Below are positions 54,874-64,000 of a stretch of DNA of 64,000 bases, piece after piece. This stretch comes from Eudorina sp. 2006-703-Eu-15. Taxonomy: Eukaryota; Chlorophyta; Chlorophyceae; Chlamydomonadales; Volvocaceae. Numbering within the stretch: position 1 is the first letter of the stretch; every line of letters begins with the position of its first letter. The DNA lies in the NCBI GenBank assembly GCA_003117195.1, contig BDSI01000079.1:446093-510092 (forward strand), given 5' to 3'. The position numbers and the translations under genes are program-made. Below the pieces are notes generated by a model that worked only from the letters and a program-made list of their open reading frames with translations, searched no databases and had not been told where the DNA came from.

Positions 54874-56920
54874 CTCAGCTGCCGGCAACTCAGCGGCGTC
54901 CTCACAGCCGGGGGGACCCAGGGGCAGGCCCCTCGACAGCTGGGCCATCTACCTTCATCAACCACCACCCCGCAGGGCCGCTGCAAGGGAGCCCGCCGGA
55001 CCTACCAGATCAGCTGGCCCCCGTGGACCCACCCGCCCCGCCGGACCCACCTGACCTGCCAGACCCACCTGACCCGCCTGAACCGCCAGACCCGCCGGGC
55101 TTGGGTGCACCCACGGCGGCCCAGAAGCACAAGACCTGGCAGCGGCTGTGGGACAGCCCGGCCAGCAACCGGGCCAAGGCCCTGGTGTGGCGGCTGCACC
55201 ATGCACGGCTCCCGTGCGGCCTGTACCTAGCAACCAAAGGCCGGCCAGACCGCGCCGCCTGCAGCCACCCACCCTGCCAACAGCCACAGCAGCAGCCACA
55301 GCAGCAGCCACAGCAGCAGCAGCCACGGCGATGGCGGCCAGAACCGTGCCTGGACAGCTTGACCCACATCTTTGTGGCCTGCCCGGCGTACCAGGGTGCT
55401 CGTGAGTGGCTGGTGGCTCTCTGGGGGGCCATCACCGGGGGGCCCGGCCCCCCAATGATGAGCGTTGAACTGCTGCTGGGAGACTGGGCCGCCGCCTGGG
55501 GCCAGTACCCAACCAGCCCGGGCCTGCAAACCCTCTGGACCGCCCTTCGGGCCACCTGGCTGTGGGCCGTCTGGTGCCACCACCAAGCCGCTGACACCGA
55601 GCCCTGCCCCTCTGAAGCGGTCGTCACCCAGGTGGTCAGCGAGCTCCAACGGCTCATGTGGGCGCATTTCCGGATGGCAGCGTTGCCCGACGACACCATG
55701 GCTGGGTTGCCACTCTCTCACATCACCGCCCAGCTGAAGACAGCTCCGCTGGACGCCTTCGAAGCCTCGTGGGCGCATGAAGGTGTCCTGTGCTCTGTCG
55801 AGCGTGCCGAAGGGCAGGCGCCCAGGCTGCGGGTCCAGCTGTCCCTGGCCCACCCTGTGCCAGCCCCACAGGCTGCCGCCACAGTAATGTCAGATTAGTT
55901 TCAGCTCGCAGCTACAGCTACAGCATCAGCTCAGCCCAGCTCAGGGGGGTTTGTTGTGTGAGCCGTTTCCGGTTTGTGTAGGGCAGTAGTGAAAGGGGGT
56001 TTCAGTTCGGCTTTGTGTGGGGGCCTCGAGGGTGCTGGGGTCTAGGGGGGCCAGTGTTGTAGGGGTGAGGGCCTCCAGGGTTGGGTTGGCGAGGGAGGGG
56101 TGTGCCTGCTTGCTGCGCCCCACAGGGTACCAGCCCTAGACGTTTCCCTTGCTCGTGGCGTGCTCGTGCTCTGCCGGGCCGGCGTCTGTTGGCGTGGCTG
56201 GTGGAGCGGCGCCCTGTTGTGCGGCCCTGCGGTGTGCTCGTGCTCGAGACCCTACCGAGCGGCACCCGGGTTCGGCCGTGACGTGCTTGGCGCCTTGGTG
56301 TGCTCGTGCCCTGGCCTCCTGTGCCTTGGGCGGCACCTCGTTGCTTTTGGGTTCGTGCGAGCCTGGGGGGTCTGTTTTTGGGGGTGGGGGGTTTGGGTTC
56401 CTTCGGTTGGGCGGTCTGGTGTGTCTCCTTCTGTTGGGAGTTCCGGTGTTCCCTGGGGCTGCTGCAGGTTGTTGCTTCCGTTTGTTTGCTTTGTGTCTTC
56501 TGTGGCTGCTGCAGTTGGGTGTTGCCCTGCTTCTTTGGGTAGTGTTTGCCTCGTTGCTGTGTTCTGGTTTTGTAGCTGTTTTTCTTTTCTTTTTTTTTTT
56601 TGTCTTTTGTTGTTTGTTGGTGGGTGGGTCGTCTTTGGCCTTCCGTCTCGCCTGGTGGCCTGGAGTAGGAGGTGCGGCCTTGTTGTGCCGTTTTGCCGCT
56701 TTGGGAGCTTTTCTCTCCCTCTGCCGCCCTGTCCCTGTCCCCGTCCTGTCTGTGAGGTTGGCGTTGCTTGGTTCCCTTTCCTTCTGGTTGGTGCCTCTGG
56801 GGCTCGGTTGCGGTGTGGTGGTCTTTGCTTGCCGTCTGGCCTTCTTCCCGGCTTGCTGCTTGGTCTGCTTCCGTCCCTTTGTCCTTGTAACGTCCCTCTC
56901 AGAAAAAAAAAAAAAAAAAA
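54874..56920 (+). mobile_element. LINE ORF2 C-terminus and full 3' UTR (copy K)
   Basis: Open from the linker (QLPATQRRP) through the zinc-binding domain (CSHPPC near 55260, HIFVAC near 55370, long Gln/Pro tract) to the stop at 55896-55898. 3' UTR to 56902, then A18. The coding part is close to copy H. The left flank is minus-strand reverse transcriptase and the right flank minus-strand UTR, so the ends do not bracket one target. Confidence 0.92.
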
Positions 56921-58375
56921 CTACCCAAAGAAGCAGGGCAACACCCAACTGCAGCAGCCACAGAAGACACAAAGCAAACAAACGGAAGCAACAACCTGCA
57001 GCAGCCCCAGGGAACACCGGAACTCCCAACAGAAGGAGACACACCAGACCGCCCAACCGAAGGAACTCAAACCCCCCACCCCCCAAATACACACCCCCCA
57101 GGCTCGCACGAACCCAAAAGCAACGAGGTGCCGCCAAGGCACAGGAGGCCAGGGCACGAGCACACCAAGGCGCCAAGCACGTCACGGCCGAACCCGGGTG
57201 CCGCTCGGTAGGGTCTCGAGCACGAGCACACCTCAGGGCCGCACAACAGGGCGCCGCTCCGCCAGCCACGCCAACAGACGCCGGCCCGGCAGAGCACGAG
57301 CACGCCACGAGCAAGGGAAACGTCTAGGGCTGGTACCCTGCGGGGCGCAGCAAGCAGGAGGCCCTCACCCCTACAACACTGGCCCCCCTAGACCCCAGCA
57401 CCCTCGAGGCCCCCACACAAAGCCGAACTGAAACCCCCTTTCACTGCTGCCCTACACAAACCGGAAAAGGCTCACACAACAAACCCCCCTGAGCTGGGCT
57501 GAGCTGATGCTGTAGCTGTAGCTGCGAGCTGAAACTAATCTGACATTACTGCGGCGGCAGCCTGTGGGGCTGGCACAGGGTGGGCCAGGGACAGATGGAC
57601 CCGCAGCCTGGGCGCCTGCCCTTCGGCACACTCGACAGAGCACAGGACACCTTCATGCGCCCATGAGGCTTCGAAGGCGTCCAGCGGAGCTGTCTTCAGC
57701 TGGGCGGTGATGTGTGAGAGTGGCAACCCAGCCATGGTGTCGTCGGGCAACGCTGCCATCCGGAAATGCGCCCACATGAGCCGTTGGAGCTCGCTGACCA
57801 CCTGGGTGACGACCGCTTCGGAGGTGCAGGGCTCGGTGTCAGCAGCTTGGTGGTGGCACCAGACGGCCCACAGCCAGGTGGCCCGAAGGGCGGTCCAGAG
57901 GGTTTGCAGGCCCGGGCTGGTTGGGTACTGGCCCCAGGCGGCGGCCCAGTCTCCCAGCAGCAGTTCAACGCTCATCATTGGGGGGCCGGGCCCCCCGGTG
58001 ATGGCCCCCCAGAGAGCCACCAGCCACTCACGAGCACCCTGGTACGCCGGGCAGGCCACAAAGATGTGGGTCAAGCTGTCCATGCACAGTTCTGGCCGCC
58101 ATCGCCGCGGCTGCTGCTGCTGTGGCTGCTGCTGTGGCTGTTGGCAGGGTGGGTGGCTGCAGGCGGCGCGGTCCGGCCGGCCTTTGGTTGCGAGGTACAG
58201 GCCGCACGGGAGCCGTGCATGGTGCAGACGCCACACCAGGGCCTTGGCCCGGTTGCTGGCCGGGCTGTCCCACAGCCGCTGCCAGGTCTTGTGCTGCTGG
58301 GCCGCCGTGGGTGCACCCAAGCCCGGCGGGTCTGGCGGTTCAGGCGGGTCAGGTGGGTCTGGCAGGTCAGGTGGG

Positions 58376-58782
58376 GTCTGGCAGTTGGGTGTTGCCCTGC
58401 TTCTTTGGGTAGTGTTTGCCTCGTTGCTGTGTTCTGGTTTTGTAGCTGTTTTTTCTTTTCTTTTTTTGTTTTTTGTTGTTTGTTGGTGGGTGGGTCGTCT
58501 TTGGCCTTCCGTTTCTCCTGGTGGCCTGGAGTAGGGGGTGCGGCCTTGTTGTGCCGTTTTGCCGCATTGGGAGCTTTTCTCTCCCTCTGCCGCCCTGTCC
58601 CTGTCCCCGTCCTGTCTGTGAGGTTGGCGTTGCTTGGTTCCCTTTCCTTCTGTTTGGTGCCTCTGGGGCTCGGTTGCGGTGTGGTGGTCTTTGCTTGCCG
58701 TCTGGCCTTCTTCCCGGCTTGCTGCTTGGTCTGCTTCCGTCCCTTTGTCCTTGTAACGTCCCTCTCAGAAAAAAAAAAAAAA
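58376..58782 (+). mobile_element. 5'-truncated LINE with AGGTGGG duplication
   Basis: About 390 bp of UTR then A15; AGGTGGG at 58369-58375 and 58783-58789. A few extra bases (GTCTG) precede the first UTR base. Confidence 0.93.
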
Positions 58783-58938
58783 AGGTGGGTCCGGCGGGGC
58801 GGGTGGGTCCACGGGGGCCAGCTGATCTGGTAGGTCCGGCGGGCTCCCTTGCAGCGGCCCTGCGGGGGGGTGGTTGATGAAGGTAGATGGCCCAGCTGTC
58901 GAGGGGCCTGCCCCTGGGTCCCCCCCGCTGTGAGGACG

Positions 58939-59295
58939 CTGTGTTCTGGTTTTGTAGCTGTTTTTTCTTTTCTTTTTTTGTTTTTTGTTGTTTGTTGGTG
59001 GGTGGGTCGTCTTTGGCCTTCCGTTTCTCCTGGTGGCCTGGAGTAGGAGGTGCGGCCTTGTTGTGCCGTTTTGCCGCATTGGGAGCTTTTCTCTCCCTCT
59101 GCCGCCCTGTCCCTGTCCCCGTCCTGTCTGTGAGGTTGGCGTTGCTTGGTTCCCTTTCCTTCTGGTTGGTGCCTCTGGGGCTCGGTTGCGGTGTGGTGGT
59201 CTTTGCTTGCCGTCTGGCCTTCTTCCCGGCTTGCTGCTTGGTCTGCTTCCGTCCCTTTGTCCTTGTAACGTCCCTCTCAGAAAAAAAAAAAAAAA
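58939..59295 (+). mobile_element. 5'-truncated LINE with AGGACG duplication
   Basis: About 340 bp of UTR then A16; AGGACG at 58933-58938 and 59296-59301. The nick site is the same ORF2 position as that used at 52959 in copy J. Confidence 0.93.
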
Positions 59296-60195
59296 AGGAC
59301 GCCGCTGAGTTGCCGGCAGCTGAGTGACACTGGCTGTGAACGGGGAGAGTGGGGTGCAACGTGGCCGCATCCAGGCTGCAGGCTGGACTGGGTGCATCCG
59401 GAACCAGCTGCTATGGCTGGGGGCCCGATTGGCTGCATGCTGCCATCTCCATTCCTCCTCCAGGACTGTGAGTGCACTGCGATTACCCGGGAGTGTAGGC
59501 CACGCAGCGGGCGTCAGGGGTCCTGGGCCGTGGTCTCCCAAAGCCAGGCGTGCAGCTGTGAGACGGCGGCGGGTTTCGCAGACTGTGTAGTGTACCAGTG
59601 GCAGGGCGCCGTGGCCATGACTGAGGGGGTGGCACTGCACCTCGCTCCAGGGGCCCAGGAGCTGGTTCTCGGTTGGCCACAAGGCCGGCCGCTCAGCCGG
59701 TGGGGCAGCCTGGTACGCCAGCCGCTCCGCCAGGGACCAGAAGCGGCGCGGCTTTTTGCCTGGCAGGACACAGGCCGCCAGCCACGCTTCAGGGGCCGCT
59801 GCCCCGGCCGCTGTTGGTTCAGGGGTGACGAGGCGGCCGCTGGGCAGGGCAGCCAGTAGAGCTCCGGACGGGCTGCGGACCCAGTTGCTGTCCAGTGACA
59901 CTTGCCAATTTGCTGCTTCAGGAAGTTCTGCGGCCAGGAGGCCACCTGGCAGGAGTTGGTGCCAGTCTGGAGGCACGGCAGCCAGCACAGCCTGCAGTTG
60001 GGGGTCACGCTGGGCCAGGGCTGGGGCTGCACGCAGGGCTGCCACGGTGCACGGTGCGTCGATGGGTCCGCCCTCAGGCATACCGGGGGGCTGGAATGGC
60101 TGTCCTGTCACTGGGTCCCGAAGGGCTGCATTGTAGTACAGCGGCTCATGCAGCAGCGCCCGCGCGTCAGTTCCCTCAGGGTAAGGCAGCCGGCA

Positions 60196-61893
60196 GCCCT
60201 GGCCCAGCGTGACCCCCAACTGCAGGCTGTGCTAGCCGCCGTGCCTCCAGACTGGCACCAGCTCCTGCCAGGTGGCCTCCTCACCGCAGAACTTCCTGAA
60301 GCCGCAAATTGGCAAGTGTCACTGGACAGCAACTGGGTCCGCAGCCCGTCCGGAGCTCTACTGGCTGCCCTGCCCAGCGGCCGCCTCGTCACCCCTGAAC
60401 CAGCAGCGGCCGGGCCGGCGGCCCCTGAAGCATGGCTGGCGGCCTGTGTCCTGCCAGGCAAAAAGCCGCGCCGCTTCTGGTCCCTGGCGGAGCGTTTAGT
60501 TTTTTTTTTTTTCTGAGAGGGACGTTACAAGGACAAAGGGACGGAAGCAGACGTCTGGTGCCACCACCAAGCCGCTGACACCGAGCCCTGCCCCTCCGAA
60601 GCGGTCGTCACCCAGGTGGTCAGCGAGCTCCAACGGCTCCTGTGGGCGCATTTCCGGATGGCAGCGTTGCCCGACGACACCATGGCTGGGTTGCCACTCT
60701 CACACATCACCGCCCAGCTGAAGACAGCTCCGCTGGACGCCTTCGAAGCCTCATGGGCGCATGAAGGTGTCCTGTGCTCTGTCGAGCGTGCCGAAGGGCA
60801 GGCGCCCAGGCTGCGGGTCCATCTGTCCCTGGCCCACCCTGTGCCAGCCCCACAGGCTGCCGCCGCAGTAATGTCAGGTTAGTTTTCAGCTCGCAGCTAC
60901 AGCTACAGCATCAGCTCAGCCCAGCTCAGGGGGGTTTGTTGTGTGAGCCGTTTCCGGTTTGTGTAGGGTAGAAGTGACAGGGGGTTTCAGTTCGGCTTTG
61001 TGGGGGGGCCTCGAGGGTGCTGGGGTCTAGGGGGGCCAGTGTTGTAGGGGTGAGGGCCTCCAGTGTTGGGTTGGCGAGGGAGGGGTGTTCCTGCTTGCTG
61101 CGCCCCGCCGGGTACCAGCCCTGGACGTTTCCCTTGCTCGTGGCGTGCTCGTGCTCTGCCGGGCCGGCGTCTGTTGGCGTGGCTGGTGGAGCGGCGCCCT
61201 GTTGTGCGGCCCTGCGGTGTGCTCGTGCTCGAGATCCTACCGAGCGGCACCCGGGTTCGGCCGTGACGTGCTTGGCGCCTTGGTGTGCTCGTGCCCTGAC
61301 CTCCCGTGCCTTGGGCGGCACCTCGGTGCTTTTGGGTTCGTGCGAGCCTGGGGGGTCTGTTTTTGGGGGGTGGGGGTTTGGGTTCCTTCTGTTGGGCGGT
61401 CTGGTGTGTCTCCTTCTGTTGAGAGTTCCGGTGTTCTCTGGGGCTGCTGCAGGTTGTTGCTTCCGTTGTTTGCTTTGTGTCTTCTGTGGCTGCTGCAGTT
61501 GGGTGTTGCCCTGCTTCTTTGGGTAGTGTTTGCCTCGTTGCTGTGTTCTGGTTTTGTAGCTGTTTTTCTTTTCTTTTTTTGTTTTTTGTTGTTTGTTGGT
61601 GGGTGGGTCGTCTTTGGCCTTCCGTCTCGCCTGGTGGCCTGGAGTAGGAGGTGCGGCCTTGTTGTGCCGTTTTGCAGCTTTGGGAGCTTTTCTCTCCCTC
61701 TGCCGCCCTGTCCCTGTCCCCGTCCTGTCTGTGAGGTTGGCGTTGCTTGGTTCCCTTTCCTTCTGGTTGGTGCCTCTGGGGCTCGGTTGCGGTGTGGTGG
61801 TCTTTGCTTGCCGTCTGGCCTTCTTCCCGGCTTGCTGCTTGGTCTGCTTCCGTCCCTTTGTCCTTGTAACGTCCCTCTCAGAAAAAAAAAAAA
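60196..61893 (+). mobile_element. Plus-strand LINE ORF2 pieces and full 3' UTR (copy M)
   Basis: 60196-60499 (linker region) and 60553-60882 (ORF2 tail, stop 60880-60882, last residue changed to Gly) are separated by a 40-bp LINE piece; about 1.1 kb of ORF2 between them is missing. 3' UTR to 61881, then A12 and non-LINE sequence. Confidence 0.9.
60500..60552 (-). mobile_element. 40-bp LINE insertion beside a ~1.1-kb ORF2 loss
   Basis: T13 plus 40 bp of LINE 3' end. The ORF2 segments on its two sides are about 1.1 kb apart in other copies, so the insertion coincides with a large target deletion or a recombination joint. Confidence 0.85.
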
Positions 61894-62014
61894 GCATGTT
61901 GAAAAGCGCGATCTGCCGTTGGCAATCAGACACGATCCGCGAGGCCCAAATTGTTACATGCCAATGACGGTTTTTCTGCCCGCCTTGCCCCGTTGGGTGG
62001 TAGCACGCCCTAGA
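61894..62014 (+). other. Non-LINE island of about 120 bp
   Basis: Sequence between a LINE tail and a truncated LINE start that matches nothing else in the window. It can be read without stops on both strands over this short length, but I recognise no product. It is probably a remnant of the pre-array target or of another element. Confidence 0.7.
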
Positions 62015-62304
62015 GTGTAGCCGTTTTTCTTTTCTTTTTTTGTTTTTGTTGTTTGTTGGTGGGTGGGTCGTCTTTGGCCTTCCGTCTCGCCTGGTGGCCT
62101 GGAGTACGCGGTGCGGCCTTGTTGTGCCGTTTTGCCGCTTTGGGAGCTTTTCTCTCCCTCTGCCGCCCTGTCCCTGTCCCCGTCCTGTCTGTGAGGTTGG
62201 CGTTGCTTGGTTCCCTTTCCTTCTGGTTGGTGCCTCTGGGGCTCGGTTGCGGTGTGGGGGTCTTCGCTTGCCGTCTGGCCTTCTTCCCGGCTTGCTGCTT
62301 GGTC
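62015..62304 (+). mobile_element. LINE 3' UTR piece lacking its 3' end (copy N)
   Basis: Starts in the T-rich tract and stops at CTGCTTGGTC, 45-50 bp short of the tail, where a T16 tract begins. Confidence 0.88.
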
Positions 62305-62337
62305 TTTTTTTTTTTTTTTTCTCTCGCGCAGTGCTCC
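62305..62337 (-). other. T16 plus 17 bp of unknown 3' end
   Basis: T16 (62305-62320) is followed by CTCTCGCGCAGTGCTCC, then the T8 tail of the next LINE. The 17 bp match neither the LINE nor the SINE end. In sense they would be an RNA ending ...GCGCGAGAG-poly(A). Confidence 0.6.
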
Positions 62338-63148
62338 TTTTTTTTCTGAGAGGGACGTTACAAGGACAAAGGGACGGAAGCAGACCAAGCAGCAAGCCGG
62401 GAAGAAGGCCAGACGGCAAGCAAAGACCACCACACCGCAACCGAGCCCCAGAGGCACCAACCAGAAGGAAAGGGAACCAAGCAACGCCAACCTCACAGAC
62501 AGGACGGGGACAGGGACAGGGCGGCAGAGGGAGAGAAAAGCTCCCAAAGCGGCAAAACGGCACAACAAGGCCGCACCTCCTACTCCAGGCCACCAGGCGA
62601 GACGGAAGGCCAAAGACGACCCACCCACCAACAAACAACAAAAAACAAAAAAAGAAAAGAAAAAACAGCTACAAAACCAGAACACAGCAACGAGGCAAAC
62701 ACTACCCAAAGAAGCAGGGCAACACCCAACTGCAGCAGCCACAGAAGACACAAAGCAAACAACGGAAGCAACAACCTGCAGCAGCCCCAGAGAACACCGG
62801 AACTCTCAACAGAAGGAGACACACCAGACCGCCCAACCGAAGGAACCCAAACCCCCCACCCCCCAAAAACAGACCCCCCAGGCTCGCACGAACCCAAAAG
62901 CACCGAGGTGCCGCCCAAGGCACAGGAGGCCAGGGCACGAGCACACCAAGGCGCCAAGCACGTCACGGCCGAAATCCGGGTGCCGCTCGGTAGGGTCTCG
63001 AGCACGAGCACACCGCAGGGCCGCACAACAGGGCGCCACTCCGCCAGCCACGCCAACAGACGCCGGCCCGGCAGAGCACGAGCACGCCACGAGCAAGGGA
63101 AACGTCTAGGGCTGGTACCCTGCGGGGCGCAGCAAGCAGGCACACCCC
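62338..63148 (-). mobile_element. 5'-truncated LINE 3' UTR (copy O)
   Basis: T8, LINE 3' end and about 800 bp of UTR to GCACACCCC, where the next LINE tail begins. Contains a private extra A near 62973. Confidence 0.9.
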
Positions 63149-64000
63149 TTTTTTTTTTTTCTGAGAGGGACGTTACAAGGACAAAGGGACGGAAGCAGAC
63201 CAAGCAGCAAGCCGGGAAGAAGGCCAGACGGCAAGCAAAGACCACCACACCGCAACCGAGCCCCAGAGGCACCAACCAGAAGGAAAGGGAACCAAGCAAC
63301 GCCAACCTCACAGACAGGACGGGGACAGGGAAAGGGCGGCAGAGGGAGAGAAAAGCTCCCAAAGCGGCAAAACGGCACAACAAGGCCGCACCTCCTACTC
63401 CAGGCCAACAGGCGAGACGGAAGGCCAAAGACGACCCACCCACCAACAAACAACAAAAGACAACCAAAAAAAGAAAAAAAAAGAAAAGAAAAACAGCTAC
63501 AAAACCAGAACACAGCAACGAGGCAAACACTACCCAAAGAAGCAGGGCAACACCCACCCGCTCGGTAGGGTCTTTTTTTTTTTTTTTCTCGAGCACGAGC
63601 ACACCGCAGGGCCGCACAACAGGGCGCCGCTCCACCAGCCACGCCAACAGACGCCGGCCCGGCAGAGCACGAGCACGCCACGAGCAAGGGAAACGTCTAG
63701 GGCTGGTACCCTGCGGGGCGCAGCAAGCAGGCACACCCCTCCCTCGCCAACCCAACCCTGGAGGCCCTCACCCCTACAACACTGGCCCCCCTAGACCCCA
63801 GCACCCTCGAGGCCCCCCCACAAAGCCGAACTGAAACCCCCTGTCACTTCTGCCCTACACAAACCGGAAACGGCTCACACAACAAACCCCCCTGAGCTGG
63901 GCTGAGCTGATGCTGTAGCGGTAGCTGCGAGCTGAAAACTAATCTGACATTACTGCGGCGGCAGCCTGTGGGGCTGGCACAGGGTGGGCCAGGGACAGAT
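63149..64000 (-). mobile_element. LINE 3' UTR and ORF2 stop, internally deleted (copy P)
   Basis: T12, UTR to about 63556, a loss of about 400 bp, then UTR to the ORF2 stop (63939-63941) and the first ~20 codons of the ORF2 tail, leaving the window. A pure T15 tract interrupts it at 63573. Confidence 0.88.
63573..63587 (-). mobile_element. Poly(T)-only insertion
   Basis: T15 splits GGGTC and CTCGAGC of an otherwise normal UTR, with TC or less duplicated. No LINE body sequence is attached. Confidence 0.75.

Larger units (their letters stand above)
56921..60195 (-). mobile_element. Minus-strand LINE with two nested plus LINEs (copy L)
   Basis: 3' UTR starts internally at CTACCC (56921), so the 3' end is missing. 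ORF2 stop at 57535-57537; coding continues to 60195 around insertions at 58376-58782 and 58939-59295. The zinc-binding motifs CSHPPC and HIFVAC lie near 58050-58180. It ends at 60195 where plus-strand ORF2 begins with a short overlap (GCCGGCAG). Confidence 0.9.

Noticed and set aside
1..64000. A prokaryotic operon or defence system
   Set aside because: No ribosome-binding-site/ORF pattern; all coding signal is LINE or gypsy, with poly(A) tails and splice-like introns.

Overview
The window is a eukaryotic, GC-rich, gene-poor retrotransposon pile. Almost every base belongs to one LINE family that has inserted repeatedly into older copies of itself. I count 32 LINE 3' ends (16 per strand), each with the same terminus followed by poly(A), plus 7 complete or partial copies of one SINE, one Ty3/gypsy fragment carrying a chromodomain, and two short non-repeat islands. 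There is no bacterial signature. The LINE 3' end has TGTAA exactly 12 nt before the poly(A), which is the green-algal polyadenylation signal. The nested, 5'-truncated pile resembles the Zepp/Zepp-like LINE clusters known from subtelomeres and centromeres of green algae. A chlorophyte is therefore the best guess for the organism (inference); no host gene confirms it.

The LINE, as pieced together from its copies: a 5' leader, then ORF1 (low-complexity Ser/Ala/Gln region, RRM-like block, long Pro-rich linker, helical C-terminus). The ORF1 stop and ORF2 start overlap as ATGA. ORF2 carries an apurinic-type endonuclease, a reverse transcriptase and a C-terminal zinc-binding (zf-RVT-like) domain, as in L1-clade LINEs. 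A 3' UTR of about 1.0 kb follows, with a G-rich tract and a long T-rich tract, then TGTAA and poly(A). No copy here is intact.

Layout: 1-3058 minus-strand LINE with nested truncated LINEs and a SINE; 3059-4312 gypsy integrase C-terminus and chromodomain, split by a SINE; about 4314-5374 the main non-LINE island (candidate LTR, a small minus-strand ORF, and a three-exon gene start cut by a LINE); 5375-9341 plus-strand ORF2; 9342-15163 a tandemly amplified composite of LINE and SINE pieces; 15164-25986 a long minus-strand LINE with the best-preserved ORF2 frame; 25987-41599 a plus-strand LINE holding a three-level nest that includes the only end-to-end element (27210-35793); 41600-64000 alternating plus and minus LINE copies with a second small island at 61894-62014.

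The array grows because the LINE proteins insert new, mostly 5'-truncated copies into existing ones, and the SINE appears to use the same machinery because its target duplications look alike. Where I could delimit a target-site duplication it always starts with A, usually AG. The smallest insertions have only 0-40 nt of LINE sequence plus poly(A).
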